Under the pieces are notes generated by a model. The model did not search any database. It had not been told where the DNA came from and worked only from the letters and a program-made list of their open reading frames with translations. DNA of 64,000 nt from Enterococcus durans NBRC 100479 = LMG 10746 (GTDB lineage Bacteria > Bacillota > Bacilli > Lactobacillales > Enterococcaceae). Shown here piece by piece: positions 8,805 through 18,493 of this stretch. How positions within the stretch are numbered: the stretch's first letter is position 1; the number at the start of each line of letters is the position of its first letter. A program made the translations under genes and the position numbers. Location of the stretch: positions 1 to 64,000 of the forward strand of contig NZ_BCQB01000007.1 of NCBI RefSeq assembly GCF_001544215.1, written 5' to 3'.

Positions 8805-10016
8805 TCAGATCCCTATATTTTGCTCTTTCAAATAAACAAGTAGTTCATCTTTGTCGTTAGCAACTGCTCCTGTAATAACGCCACGTTCAGCTAATTGCAA
8901 CGCTTCACTTACCCATTTTCCAGGCTTTTTTTGACTTGTTTCTAACAATAGATTTCCATCAATAGAAAGTTCACTTAACGATTTGATAGGAAGCTTATCA
9001 TAATTTGCCGTCACTTGCTGCAACTCAGGTGTTTCAGCAAAATAGCCGATCAGCTCCTCTACGTTCAAAGCGGATTCTCTTCCCAAACGGTATAAATCAA
9101 GTGCCTCTAAAAAGTGCTGTTTACGTTGTTTCAATCCATATACTAATAACTGGACCTCTTTGATCATCTGATTGGAACATTTCCATTGTTTTAAAAATGA
9201 ACGGATTTCTTTTTCTTCAAGACCTAATTGATCGATCAGCAATGTCCATGCCTGACTTTCTGTTCTCAACGTTTTTTTAGGTAAATCAGCGAAACGCAAT
9301 AATGCTTCACCATATTCCTTCAGTCCTGGACAATAAACGTAGCATTCTGTTTCAACAAAGGCACGAAGTCCTGCCGAACGCTCTTGTCCTAGCAACATCT
9401 TGACAAACTCGACATTGATACGTTCTACAGAGATTTTTTCTAATAGATGATGGTTTTCTTGAATTGCTAGCGCCGTCTCTGCCTCAAGTTCGAATCCTAA
9501 CTGGCTAACAAATCTCAAGCCACGCATCATGCGCAACGCATCTTCATGGAATCGTTCATGGGGGTTTCCCACAGCTCGAAGGACCTGGTTCTCTAAATCA
9601 GATAGTCCGTCAAACAAATCAATGATTTGTCCATCTTCCTTTAAAGCAAATGCATTGATGGTAAAATCCCGTCGCTTGAGATCTTCTTCCAATGAACGGA
9701 CAAATTCAACACTATCAGGTCTTCTATAGTCCTGATACGTCGATTCCGTACGAAAGGTGGTGATTTCGTATTGCTCATCGTCAACTAGAGCCAACACTGT
9801 TCCATGTTCGATACCAATATCGATTGTTTTCGGGAAAAGTTGTTTGATTTCTTCTGGAAATGCGCTTGTAGCGATATCCACATCATGAATGTTTTGTTTC
9901 AAAAGGGTATCTCTGACACTTCCTCCCACAAAATATGCTTCAAAACCTGCATTCTCTAGTTTTTTCAATACTGGGATGGCTTTTTCATACTCCTGTGGTA
10001 ATTCTTTTAATTTCAT
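8805..10016 (-). CDS. cca: CCA tRNA nucleotidyltransferase
   Basis: Adds or repairs the CCA end of tRNAs. The 403-residue product shows GGSVRD (ATP-binding turn), DVDIAT (the two catalytic aspartates), RDFTINAFAL and the ERINVEFVKML head-neck helix of class II enzymes. I take the second of two adjacent ATGs (MKLKELPQEY) because AGAGGG sits about seven bases upstream; an in-frame upstream extension of about 30 residues would overlap the mazG-like gene and has no site. It is downstream of that gene by 22 bp. Confidence 0.93.
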   Translation of the reverse strand: MKLKELPQEYEKAIPVLKKLENAGFEAYFVGGSVRDTLLKQNIHDVDIATSAFPEEIKQLFPKTIDIGIEHGTVLALVDDEQYEITTFRTESTYQDYRRPDSVEFVRSLEEDLKRRDFTINAFALKEDGQIIDLFDGLSDLENQVLRAVGNPHERFHEDALRMMRGLRFVSQLGFELEAETALAIQENHHLLEKISVERINVEFVKMLLGQERSAGLRAFVETECYVYCPGLKEYGEALLRFADLPKKTLRTESQAWTLLIDQLGLEEKEIRSFLKQWKCSNQMIKEVQLLVYGLKQRKQHFLEALDLYRLGRESALNVEELIGYFAETPELQQVTANYDKLPIKSLSELSIDGNLLLETSQKKPGKWVSEALQLAERGVITGAVANDKDELLVYLKEQNIGI

Positions 10017-10038
10017 CATTTTCCCTCTTCCGTGTCTC

Positions 10039-10374
10039 TTATTTCTCTTCATTTCGTTCAAATCGATCATGATCTCGTTGATTGAATTTCGCCATATTCT
10101 TTTCAAAGATCTCTGTTAGATCTATTTCTAAAGAATTCGCCATGATCATCGTCACAAATAATACATCTCCTAATTCTTCCGCAACAGAATTGTCAGGTTC
10201 AGAGGCCTTTTTACTTTTTTCTCCATATGTATGGTTCACTTCTCGTGCTAGTTCGCCTACTTCTTCGGTTAATCGAGCCATCTGCGCCAGCGGTGAAAAA
10301 TAGCCCACCTTGAATTGTTGGATATAGTCATCTACTTCTTTTTGCATACTTTTTAATGAACGTTCGTCACTCAT
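10039..10374 (-). CDS. MazG-like nucleotide pyrophosphohydrolase
   Basis: A 111-residue all-alpha NTP pyrophosphatase of the MazG/YpjD type. The metal-binding EExxE motif appears as EEVGELAREV and the second acidic motif as EELGDVLFVTM. YpjD-like single-domain proteins probably hydrolyse non-canonical or excess NTPs. The ATG at 10374 follows GAGGTGAAACAG. In Bacillus ypjD also lies in the same region as cca, so the pairing is conserved. Confidence 0.88.
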   Translation of the reverse strand: MSDERSLKSMQKEVDDYIQQFKVGYFSPLAQMARLTEEVGELAREVNHTYGEKSKKASEPDNSVAEELGDVLFVTMIMANSLEIDLTEIFEKNMAKFNQRDHDRFERNEEK

Positions 10375-10525
10375 CTGTTTCACCTCACACACTATCTTAC
10401 CAAAATTTTCTGCCAAATCCTAGGCAAGAGCAATTGTGAAAATGAATATTCCATGCTACATTATGTAAGGAAATGTAAAAAGTTGAAATATTTTGAAAAA
10501 TTAATCATTTGAAAGTAGGGATTTG

Positions 10526-11401
10526 ATGACTTCATTAAAAACAATCAAAGAGATAGTGCTTATCATTATCGGGACAAGCATCTATGCTTTTGGTTTAGTT
10601 TATTTGAATATCGCTAATCAATTAGCAGAAGGCGGTGTATCAGGTATCACCTTGATACTTAAAGCACTTTTTGGGATTGACCCCGCCTATTCTACCTTAT
10701 TTATCAATATACCGTTGATCCTTATCGGTGGTAAGATCCTCGGTAAACGTTCCTTGGCTTACACCGTCTTAGGTACGCTCTCACTGTCTGCATTTCTTTG
10801 GATCTGGCAACGTGTACCTTTACAGATCAATCTGCAACATGATCTGCTGATCGTATCGTTACTTGCTGGATTAGTTGCTGGTATCGGTAGCGGTCTCGTT
10901 TATCGGATGGGTGGAACAACCGGTGGTAGTGATATCATCGCACGGATCTTAGAAAAAAATTATGGCATCTCCATGGGGCGTTCGTTGTTGGCGCTAGATG
11001 TCATTGTCCTACTTGCTTCCCTTTCCTATATTGATCTAAAACGAATGATGTACACCTTGATCGTCTCTTACGTATTTAGTCGAGTCATTGATTCGATTTT
11101 AGACGGTGGCTACGCTGCTAAGGGAATCTTGGTCGTATCGAATAAAAATGAAGAGATTGCGCCACTCCTTATGACGGGTTTAGAACGTGGTGTGACGTTT
11201 TTATCTGGTGAAGGTGGTTTTTCTGGACAGTCGAAGAAAATCATCTACATCGTCGTTAGTTCAAGTGAAATAACCGAAGTGAAGCGAATCATCCATGATA
11301 TTGATGAAAAAGCATTTGTTTCTGTGATCAACGTCCATGAAGTAGAAGGAGAAGGGTTCACTTATCTTAAACCTCAAACAAAATTGTTGAAGCGATTATA
11401 A
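10526..11401 (+). CDS. YitT family membrane protein (DUF161/DUF2179)
   Basis: About 291 residues with five or six membrane segments in the first 190, including the typical GGVSGI and GGTTGGSDIIA motifs, followed by a soluble DUF2179 domain (about 195-280, VVSNKNEEIAPLLMTGLERGVTFLSGEGGFSG). The function of the family is not established. A TTG directly before the ATG could also start the protein; either gives the same product within one residue. It is divergent from mazG and ends in a perfect terminator. Confidence 0.88.
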   Translation: MTSLKTIKEIVLIIIGTSIYAFGLVYLNIANQLAEGGVSGITLILKALFGIDPAYSTLFINIPLILIGGKILGKRSLAYTVLGTLSLSAFLWIWQRVPLQINLQHDLLIVSLLAGLVAGIGSGLVYRMGGTTGGSDIIARILEKNYGISMGRSLLALDVIVLLASLSYIDLKRMMYTLIVSYVFSRVIDSILDGGYAAKGILVVSNKNEEIAPLLMTGLERGVTFLSGEGGFSGQSKKIIYIVVSSSEITEVKRIIHDIDEKAFVSVINVHEVEGEGFTYLKPQTKLLKRL

Positions 11402-11428
11402 TAACCAAACTGCCTGATTTCGCCCATC

Positions 11429-11472
11429 AAAAAAACCCCGTATTTCCTGACTTTGGAAATACGGGGTTTTAA
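11429..11472. terminator. Strong bidirectional terminator
   Basis: AAAACCCCGTATTTCC pairs perfectly with GGAAATACGGGGTTTT around a loop of six bases (TGACTT region). It has T-runs on both strands and serves the convergent yitT-like and reoY genes. Confidence 0.93.
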
Positions 11473-11491
11473 AATACTTTTTTACGCCTTG

Positions 11492-12070
11492 TTACGGACG
11501 TTCTCGTGTCTGCTCGCTCATTTCCGAACTATTTTTGAGAATGAGCCGATTGACCTCATCTGACAATGCAAGAAATGCATCTTTGTCTTTTTTTTCTAAT
11601 GCTTGATCGATTTGTGCATAGAGCATCTTCAACCGTGCTTCTTGCTCTTTTTCTTTAAAGTAATGTTCGATCAATTCTGCATCTTCTTCACTGATCGAAT
11701 CATCCCATGAAGCAAAAGGATTATCTTCCAATATCATTAAATACTCTCGTGTTTGCCACGCATTCTCAAATAAGCATTCTACATATAATGGTCTTTTCCA
11801 ATTCAAACGGATCTCATGAAAAATTTGATCTGTATCGGTAAATTCTTTTCCTTCCAAAAACAGCTTCATTGGTTCCCCATCGAAAGACAGATCACTAATC
11901 TGTAAGCCGCGGTTTGCTTGGTTGGCTCCCTCCACGAAGTGAACATTACTCAATATCGCTTCATGGTTTGCTAAATAATTTAAGATCCAAAAAACTTCCC
12001 TTCGACTAAAAGAGACGTGATTCACCATCCAAGTCAAAAAATTCTTTTTTTCTCTTACATCTATCAGCAT
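11492..12070 (-). CDS. reoY: ReoY / YpiB (UPF0302) protein
   Basis: A 192-residue cytosolic protein matching the UPF0302 family (B. subtilis YpiB, Listeria ReoY), for example [20 protein letters not shown] near the N-terminus and [15 protein letters not shown] in the middle. In Listeria, ReoY works with ReoM and the PASTA kinase to control ClpCP-dependent turnover of MurA and so peptidoglycan synthesis and beta-lactam tolerance; enterococcal ReoY acts in the same network. The ATG at 12070 follows GAGAGGTGAGAAAG; a GTG nine bases earlier would place the site inside the gene. The upstream TPR gene ends six bases before this ATG. Confidence 0.85.
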   Translation of the reverse strand: MLIDVREKKNFLTWMVNHVSFSRREVFWILNYLANHEAILSNVHFVEGANQANRGLQISDLSFDGEPMKLFLEGKEFTDTDQIFHEIRLNWKRPLYVECLFENAWQTREYLMILEDNPFASWDDSISEEDAELIEHYFKEKEQEARLKMLYAQIDQALEKKDKDAFLALSDEVNRLILKNSSEMSEQTRERP

Positions 12071-12075
12071 CTTTC

Positions 12076-13335
12076 TCACCTCTCTGCTAGATCATCTAAG
12101 ACTGACAGTGCCTCCAAATCTCCAGGTTCATGTTCTAAATAATGGGTAAGTAATTCTCGTGTTCGCTCTAGTTGTCCTTCCTCACGTAAGAAAAAGGCAT
12201 ACTCTTTCAGAAAGTCTGGTTCATGTTCTAGTTCATGATACGCTTGTTCATAATGGACAGCCGCTACAGCGAAATCTTCTAGTTCATTATACGCATGGGC
12301 TAGATTCCATTCTGCATAAGGATTAGCTGTTTCCTCCATCTGGTTCACGACTTCGATCACATCTTCATATCTTTCATCATCTAGATAAAGATTACTTAAC
12401 GTCAATAACGTTTCATCTTGTTTTTCTCCTAACTCAAGCGCTTCTAACAGCAGCTTTTCAGCCTTTTCTTTATCATGAAGTCGAAACGCATTCTCTGATG
12501 CCAAATGATAAAGTTCTACTTGATATGGATTTTCCTTTATTCCTTCTTCTAAAACTTTTTGAGCCTCTTCAATCAGTTCTTCTTCCTGTAATGCTTGTCC
12601 TAAATAAAGATATAAAGACTGATATTGCGGATTGACTTCTCGCAACTCTTGGAGATAATTGATGGCTTTTTCATTTTCTTTTAGTTGAAGATTTGTAAAA
12701 GCAAGTTGGAAAAGACGGTCATCTGTTCGTTCCTCTTGGAGTGCTTTCTCTAATGGTTCGATCGCCGCTTCAAATTCTCCTTGCATGCTAAGCGATTGAC
12801 CCATGCGTTCTTGCATAGAAATACCAGAGATTTCATCTATGTCAGAAGATAGCAGACGTTCATAGATCATTGCTGCTTCTTTAAAACGATCAACTGAAAA
12901 ATAAAGTTCTGCTAAAGCAAATTGGATCAGCGGTTCTTCTGGTAATAACACTGCTGCTTCCTTCAATTTTGCTTCACTGACCTCTGGTATGCCAATTACT
13001 TGATATAGATCAGCAATCGCTAATAAAGCTTGTGGGTAATATTCACTGTCTTTAGAAATTCGTTCTAAATAATCAAACGCTTGATCGATCTCATTGTCTT
13101 CGATCGCAATCTCCGCTAATGGAATATTCAACTCGTCATTTTCAGGATATTGTACGAGTAACTGCTCATAGATTTGTTTCGCTTCTTCTAAGAAACCGAG
13201 TGCTAATAATTCTTCTCCCAATTCAGCTAATACATCTGCTGGATCTTCTTTTAGAGCCTGTGCTAGATATAGCTGTGCTTGCGTTAAGTCTTCCTCTGAT
13301 AATGCTTGTAGCATCTTTTCACTATTTGTATTCAT
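12076..13335 (-). CDS. ypiA: TPR-repeat protein YpiA
   Basis: A 419-residue acidic, all-helical protein made of about ten tetratricopeptide repeats from residue 16 on (for example [21 protein letters not shown], with typical A/G-Y-A-P positions). TPR arrays are protein-interaction scaffolds. In B. subtilis ypiA also immediately precedes ypiB (reoY), so the link is ancient. Its ATG overlaps the stop of the preceding gene in an ATGA tetranucleotide, implying translational coupling. Role unknown; a scaffold for the ReoY pathway is inference. Confidence 0.85.
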   Translation of the reverse strand: MNTNSEKMLQALSEEDLTQAQLYLAQALKEDPADVLAELGEELLALGFLEEAKQIYEQLLVQYPENDELNIPLAEIAIEDNEIDQAFDYLERISKDSEYYPQALLAIADLYQVIGIPEVSEAKLKEAAVLLPEEPLIQFALAELYFSVDRFKEAAMIYERLLSSDIDEISGISMQERMGQSLSMQGEFEAAIEPLEKALQEERTDDRLFQLAFTNLQLKENEKAINYLQELREVNPQYQSLYLYLGQALQEEELIEEAQKVLEEGIKENPYQVELYHLASENAFRLHDKEKAEKLLLEALELGEKQDETLLTLSNLYLDDERYEDVIEVVNQMEETANPYAEWNLAHAYNELEDFAVAAVHYEQAYHELEHEPDFLKEYAFFLREEGQLERTRELLTHYLEHEPGDLEALSVLDDLAER

Positions 13336-14381
13336 TTAATCCCTCTTATCTCATTGACAATCTTTTCGTAAGTTGCCATAGTTTTCAATAATTCTTTCTC
13401 AGTTGGTGATTGGTAACCACCTATTATACCGATTTCTTCCAAAATGAGAATTTTTTTGCTTTTTTCAGCTAATTGCAGAACATTTTCTAAATAATCCGTT
13501 TTCGATAGCTGCTCTGGCCAATCGATTGGATAATTGAGATGCTTTAACCATATAAAGAAATTTTTTAATTGAAAAGGCATATTTGTGATCTCTACGTTCC
13601 AAACAAGTTGGAAAAGCATCCCTAGCAATTTTTTCATACTGGCAGATAATAAATGCCCGTTTTCTGACAAATAAAAAGCTTGTTCAAACAGTTTACCATA
13701 ATTTGCGAGTTTGTCAGCCTCTTCTTGATAAAAATAGATCATTTCTTCCAACATCCCAGTAAACGGTCGATGGTATAACTGCTGCGTAGTTGGATAATTT
13801 TTATATAATGTCTGTAAAAATGAGTGATCACATAGGATCCCACAAAAAACAAAAGTCAAAAAATCGATTTGTTTGCCACTGATTTGTTTTTCACTGATGG
13901 TTTGATCGTAGACGATTCGTTCTGGGAGGGTCTGCGTTTGAAGAACAACTTGGTTAGGCAGCTGTAAAATGATTCGCTCTGGCGTCAATGCCCGAGCCAT
14001 CGAGCGAATAGATACCGGAATAAGCCATAGCTTCGATTCCAGCGGTGTATGTTTTTGAAAAAAGCCAGCCAAGTCCATGATCCCTTCATTTCCAAAACCG
14101 ATAATGAGGAATGCTTCATTTTCAGGATAACGTTTGGCAAAAGTAAGTAGATTGCTTAATTCAATCAAATGATTGCATTGCGTGTTTGCACAGATGTACC
14201 AATCAATCTTACGAGGATTCACAAACAACTGATTGATTTTATCAGCAAATAAGTCATAATACCGCTGATTCGTCAAAAACAGCACAGATTGCTCGATCTT
14301 CATAGACTTTAACTGACTAACTAAAGTTTCTGCATAAAAGATTTTAGCTATTTCACCATGCAACTCATAATCCAATTCCAT
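13332..14381 (-). CDS. Degenerate dehydroquinate-synthase-like protein, probable pseudoenzyme
   Basis: A 349-residue intact protein. Its order of motifs follows 3-dehydroquinate synthase (AroB): VLFLTNQRYYDLFADKI (33-49, compare the first strand-helix), IIGFGNEGIMDLAGFF (93-108, where AroB has the GGG-GD-AGF nucleotide loop), CGILCDHSFLQTLYKN (180-195, AroB GLI-D-FF-LE-N), YGKLFEQA (228-235, where AroB has the GHTFGHA zinc motif) and HLLSASMKKLLGML (243-256, where AroB has LLHGEAVAIGM). All zinc-binding His residues and the Glu are gone, and the late DKK motif is EKSKK. I infer a non-catalytic relative. Start chosen at the second Met, with GGAGG seven bases upstream. ATGA overlap with ypiA. 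In Bacillus the ypiA-ypiB pair follows the aro genes, which fits an ancestral aroB copy. Confidence 0.68.
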   Translation of the reverse strand: MELDYELHGEIAKIFYAETLVSQLKSMKIEQSVLFLTNQRYYDLFADKINQLFVNPRKIDWYICANTQCNHLIELSNLLTFAKRYPENEAFLIIGFGNEGIMDLAGFFQKHTPLESKLWLIPVSIRSMARALTPERIILQLPNQVVLQTQTLPERIVYDQTISEKQISGKQIDFLTFVFCGILCDHSFLQTLYKNYPTTQQLYHRPFTGMLEEMIYFYQEEADKLANYGKLFEQAFYLSENGHLLSASMKKLLGMLFQLVWNVEITNMPFQLKNFFIWLKHLNYPIDWPEQLSKTDYLENVLQLAEKSKKILILEEIGIIGGYQSPTEKELLKTMATYEKIVNEIRGIK

Positions 14382-14446
14382 GTGCATCCCTCCTTTACCT
14401 TATTTTACCATTAGTAAGTAAAAACGAAAAAGGATAAGATATGTAT

Positions 14447-14825
14447 AAAGGTTGTGAAAAGGCTGTTCTGCATCAAGCAATAAGAATGAACAGAGAAAAA
14501 CAGCTTCTCATGTTTTTCATCTGTTTAGGCTTATTGTTGAAGATGCAAGCCTTTGAACACCGTGGATAAAGGTTGTGAAAGAAGCGTACAGCTCCGAGCA
14601 AATAAGAACTGGATTTCTAAAATAGCTTCTCATATTTTGGAAATCTAGAGCTTATTGCTGAGGAGTTGCTTCTTGAACACCGTGGATAAGGTTGTGAAAA
14701 GACAGTTCAGCTCCGCCGACAATAAGAATGGATTTTTTCGAAACAGCTCTCCATGTTTTGAAAAATTCAGACTTATTTCAAGGAGTTGGTCTTTGAACAC
14801 TATGGGCTAAGTTGTAAAAAGATCC
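14447..14825 (+). repeat. Tandem array of 120-bp units, three full and one partial
   Basis: The landmark GTTGTGAAA (GTTGTAAAA in the last) recurs at 14451, 14572, 14691 and 14811, a period of 119-121 bp. Each full unit then has CAATAAGAA-type sequence, an imperfect inverted repeat around an AGCTTCTCAT-like loop, CTTATT, AGGAGTTG (weak in the first), and TTGAACACCGTGGATAA. The units diverge by roughly a quarter, so the array is old. The module order copies that of the interspersed repeat at 8613. Confidence 0.85.
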
Positions 14826-14916
14826 GCTCCACGAAACTTGACTAGTTCCTACAATTCATGAGAGCGAACGAGGAGCCTTTTTCATTTTTTTATGCTTAAG
14901 CCACGTCATGTATAAA

Positions 14917-14955
14917 GAAAAGCACCTGTAGCATGAGAGCTACAAGTGCTTTTTA
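14917..14955 (-). terminator. Terminator of the HU gene
   Basis: AAAGCACCTGTAGC pairs with GCTACAAGTGCTTTT (one mismatch) with a T-run on the minus strand, just after the HU stop codon. Confidence 0.85.
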
Positions 14956-14961
14956 GCTGTC

Positions 14962-15237
14962 TTATTTAACAGCATCTTTCAATGCTTTACCTGGTTTGAA
15001 TGCAGGTACTTTGCTAGCTGGGATTTCGATTTCTTCACCAGTTTGTGGGTTACGTCCTTTACGAGCTGCGCGTTCGCGAACTTCAAAGTTGCCAAAACCG
15101 ATTAATTGAACTTTTTCGCCGTTAGCTAAAGCATCTTGAATAGTTGAAAATACAGCATCTACTGCTGCAGTTGCATCTTTTTTAGTTAAGTCAGTAGCTG
15201 AAGCAACTTTTTCGATTAATTCTGCTTTGTTTGCCAT
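14962..15237 (-). CDS. hup: HU-type histone-like DNA-binding protein
   Basis: Ninety-one residues, the standard HU length: [12 protein letters not shown] at the start, [21 protein letters not shown] for the DNA-binding arm, and [12 protein letters not shown] at the end. It binds and bends DNA non-specifically as a homodimer in the nucleoid. The ATG at 15237 follows GGAGGAGGTGAATC; an upstream in-frame extension of 20 residues is unlike HU and is not expected to be made. It follows der on the same strand, with its own promoter in between and a terminator after it. Confidence 0.97.
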   Translation of the reverse strand: MANKAELIEKVASATDLTKKDATAAVDAVFSTIQDALANGEKVQLIGFGNFEVRERAARKGRNPQTGEEIEIPASKVPAFKPGKALKDAVK

Positions 15238-15312
15238 GGATAGATTCACCTCCTCCACAAGAGATATGATGTAAAACATCAGTTTAGTTAAAAACATTCT
15301 GAGTGGTCCAGA

Positions 15313-15341
15313 AGTTTAAAAGAAATATTGATCAAGTTCAA
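15313..15341 (-). promoter_or_regulatory. Probable sigma-A promoter of the HU gene
   Basis: On the minus strand, TTGAAC, a 17-base spacer and TAAACT lie about 75 bases upstream of the HU ATG. The spacing is ideal; the -10 is only a moderate match. Confidence 0.45.
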
Positions 15342-15481
15342 TATTCTGTTATCACGATATCATATGAACCGCTTAATAGCAAGGTTTTTACCAATTTTCA
15401 CATGCTTTTTTTAGTCATGAAAACGTAATATTTAAAACCAACTATTTTTTTTGAAAAATTCTACTTGATGTGTTAAAATGC

Positions 15482-16792
15482 CTATTTTCTTCTTCTAGGA
15501 ATGATGCGAATCGATGTCCCTTCAAAGGTAAATGCTTTTCGAATTTGGTTTTCTAAGAAACGTTCATAAGAAAAGTGCATCAACTCTTCTTCATTGACAA
15601 AAACAACGAAGGTCGGTGGCTTAACAGCTACTTGAGTTGCATAGAAGATTTTTAAACGTTTTCCTTTATCCGTTGGTGTCGGATTGATGGCCACTGCATC
15701 CATGATGATATCATTAAGAACAGCAGATGATACCCGTAAGTTTTGATTCATGCTTACATCTTCAATCATTTCAGGCAAACGTTCAAGGCGTTGCTTTGTG
15801 ACTGCAGAAACAAAAACGATCGGTGCATAATCGAGATAGCGGAATTCTTCGCGGATTTCTTGTTCAAAATCACGCATCGTATTCGTTTCTTTCTCGACAA
15901 GATCCCATTTATTTACCACAATGATCACACCACGGCCAGCTTCATGAGCATAGCCCGCTACTCGTTTATCTTGTTCGCGGATTCCTTCTTCTGCGTTCAA
16001 TACCATCAAAACAATATCAGAACGATCGATGGCACGCATCGCACGCATCACACTGTATTTCTCAGTATTTTCGTAGACTTTTCCGCGCTTTCTCATCCCA
16101 GCGGTATCGATCATCAAGAATTTTTGACCATTTTCTGATACAAAGTGCGTATCGATTGCATCACGTGTAGTTCCTTCAATATCAGAAACAATGACACGAT
16201 CTTCTCCCAAGATTGCATTGATCAAAGAAGACTTACCGACGTTTGGACGACCAATCAGACTAAACTTGATCGTATCATCATCTTCCTCTTCATTCTCATC
16301 AGAAAAGAATTTCACTGCCTCATCCAAGATATCACCAATACCTAATCCATGGCTCCCAGATACTGGGTATGGATCGCCTAACCCTAATGAGTAGAACTCA
16401 TAGATGTCATTTCTCATTTCAGGATTATCTACTTTGTTAACAGCTAATATCACTGGTTTGTTACTACGATATAATATTTTTGCAACGACCTCATCCGCAT
16501 CAGTGACACCTTCACGTCCACTAACCACACAGATGATCACATCCGCCTCTTCGATGGCGATCTCAGCTTGGTGTTTGATCTGATCCATAAATGGTTCATC
16601 ACCTAAATCGATCCCACCTGTATCGATCACGCTAAACTCACGACCTAACCATTCACCTTTTGCGTAAATGCGATCGCGAGTTACTCCAGGAGTATCTTCG
16701 ACAATCGAGATACGCTCACCAGCGATGCGGTTAAAAATCGTAGACTTACCGACGTTCGGGCGGCCAACGATTGCAATTGTTGGATTTGCCAT
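15482..16792 (-). CDS. der: Ribosome-assembly GTPase Der (EngA)
   Basis: A 436-residue tandem GTPase needed for 50S subunit maturation. First G domain: GRPNVGKST (about 8-16), DTGG and NKVD; second: [14 protein letters not shown] and NKWD; then the C-terminal KH-like domain ending [14 protein letters not shown]. The ATG at 16792 follows AGGAGGAAATAACT. In Firmicutes der commonly lies between rpsA/cmk and the HU gene, as it does here. Confidence 0.97.
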   Translation of the reverse strand: MANPTIAIVGRPNVGKSTIFNRIAGERISIVEDTPGVTRDRIYAKGEWLGREFSVIDTGGIDLGDEPFMDQIKHQAEIAIEEADVIICVVSGREGVTDADEVVAKILYRSNKPVILAVNKVDNPEMRNDIYEFYSLGLGDPYPVSGSHGLGIGDILDEAVKFFSDENEEEDDDTIKFSLIGRPNVGKSSLINAILGEDRVIVSDIEGTTRDAIDTHFVSENGQKFLMIDTAGMRKRGKVYENTEKYSVMRAMRAIDRSDIVLMVLNAEEGIREQDKRVAGYAHEAGRGVIIVVNKWDLVEKETNTMRDFEQEIREEFRYLDYAPIVFVSAVTKQRLERLPEMIEDVSMNQNLRVSSAVLNDIIMDAVAINPTPTDKGKRLKIFYATQVAVKPPTFVVFVNEEELMHFSYERFLENQIRKAFTFEGTSIRIIPRRRK

Positions 16793-17057
16793 AGTTATTT
16801 CCTCCTCACAAGTTTCCAATCTTATTCAGTTTAACGAATGTCTCACTAACTTTCAAGCATAGACTGACAAATAAACAAAGTATTTATCTTCCTTTCAGGC
16901 AAAAACAGCTTTTTGATCGTAAAACCTGTCCTATTTGAAAGTTACAATCAAAAAAAAGTCTATTCTAGCCTACTATACTAAAAAGTTCTCTCGAAGTTAC
17001 GGATTCATATTTACTATTTCCGCTACTTCCCCCTAACTTCAAACAACCATCAAAAAC

Positions 17058-17097
17058 AAAAAACGAATCAAAAACCTTTTTAAGATTTTCGATCCGC
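17058..17097 (-). terminator. Terminator of the S1-domain gene
   Basis: On the minus strand CGGATCGAAAA pairs over 11 positions (two G-U) with TTTTTGATTCG, followed by TTTTTTG. The rest of the 16793-17057 gap shows no gene or repeat that I can support. Confidence 0.75.
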
Positions 17098-17125
17098 TTG
17101 CTTTTGATTTTACCAAACGATACGA

Positions 17126-18358
17126 TTATTTTTCTGAATCGTCTGATGTGTTTCCTTCTACTTCTTCTTTTAATGCATCCCCTAAAAGATCTCCCATTGT
17201 AAATCCAGTATTTTCTTCTGGCAATTCATAAGATTCTACATCTTTAGGTTCTTCTTCAGAAGCTGGTTTTTCTTCTAAAGCTTTGATGCTAAGAGCAATA
17301 CGATGCTCTTCAGGATTTACTTCTAGCACTTTCACTTTCACATCATCGCCTTCATGAAGAACTTCATGAGGTGTAGCGATATGTTTGTGTGAGATTTGAG
17401 AAATGTGAACAAGTCCTTCTACCCCAGGGAATACTTCCACAAAGGCACCAAAACTTGTCAAACGCTTCACTTTACCGTCTAAGACTGATCCAGCTGGCGC
17501 TTTTTCTTCGATATCTGACCAAGGTCCAGGCAACGTATCTTTGATTGATAATGATACACGTTCCTGTTCTGGGTTGATAGATAGTACTTTCACTGTTACT
17601 TCATCGCCTACAGCTAAGACATCACTTGGTTTAGCAACATGGCTATGAGAAATCTCAGATACATGGACTAGTCCATCGATTCCGCCTAAGTCAACGAAAG
17701 CACCAAAATCAGTAAGACGTGCTACACGACCATCGATCGTGTCGCCTTCATGAATATTTGCTAAAACTGCTTTTTTCTTCTCTTCTTTTTCAGTTTCGAC
17801 AACTGCTTTATGTGAAAGGATCAAGCGATTTTCTGAAGGTTCGATTTCAACGATTTTGAACGTCAACGTTTGCCCTTTGTATTCTGAAAAATCAGCAACA
17901 AAATGGTCTTCCACCATTGAAGCTGGTACAAAGCCACGAACGCCTACATCAACGACCAATCCGCCTTTCACGACGTTTGTCACTGGTGCTTCGATCACAT
18001 TTCCAGCTTGGAAATCTTTTTCGATATCTTCCCATACTTTTTTTGCATCTAAACGACGTTTGGAAAGTAAATAGCTCCCGTTTTCTTTATCTTTGCCAAT
18101 CGTACTGATAACAACTAGATCCAAGACATCTCCAACTTTTACTATATCGTTGATTTCTTCGACAGGTGAAGTTGACAACTCTTTTGCAGGAATGACGCCT
18201 TCTACTCCAGCCCCTTCGATCCCTACAACCACTTGTTTGTCTTCGATTACTAACACTTCGCCTTTGACAACATCACCGACATTTACTTCTTGGACGCTAT
18301 TCATTGCATCTTCCATCGATTGATTGCTATCTGTTTGATTTTGTTCAAATTCTGTCAT
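17126..18358 (-). CDS. rpsA: Ribosomal protein S1 homolog (four S1 domains)
   Basis: A 410-residue protein with four consecutive S1 RNA-binding domains (starting near residues 24, 108, 193 and 278; for example GDTIDGRVARLTDFGAFVDLGGIDGLVHVSEIS) and an acidic C-terminal tail. Gram-positive S1 homologs such as B. subtilis YpfD are shorter than the six-domain E. coli S1 and bind mRNA and the ribosome. ATG at 18358 after AGGAGGACAAGTGTT. It lies 135 bp downstream of cmk, the usual neighbour. Confidence 0.93.
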   Translation of the reverse strand: MTEFEQNQTDSNQSMEDAMNSVQEVNVGDVVKGEVLVIEDKQVVVGIEGAGVEGVIPAKELSTSPVEEINDIVKVGDVLDLVVISTIGKDKENGSYLLSKRRLDAKKVWEDIEKDFQAGNVIEAPVTNVVKGGLVVDVGVRGFVPASMVEDHFVADFSEYKGQTLTFKIVEIEPSENRLILSHKAVVETEKEEKKKAVLANIHEGDTIDGRVARLTDFGAFVDLGGIDGLVHVSEISHSHVAKPSDVLAVGDEVTVKVLSINPEQERVSLSIKDTLPGPWSDIEEKAPAGSVLDGKVKRLTSFGAFVEVFPGVEGLVHISQISHKHIATPHEVLHEGDDVKVKVLEVNPEEHRIALSIKALEEKPASEEEPKDVESYELPEENTGFTMGDLLGDALKEEVEGNTSDDSEK

Positions 18359-18493
18359 AACACTTGTCCTCCTAACCAACATTCTGCCGTAACCACGGTA
18401 CTGCTTTAAGTTTAATTGATTATTTAAAAAAAATAAAGCGATTTCGTTTGTTTTACTCTAAAAAAAGCGGAATTTTCGTAATTTTTCATTTTT

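Noticed and set aside
14447-14825. Regular repeats as a CRISPR array
   Set aside because: The period is 120 bp, units differ along their whole length, and no cas genes are nearby.
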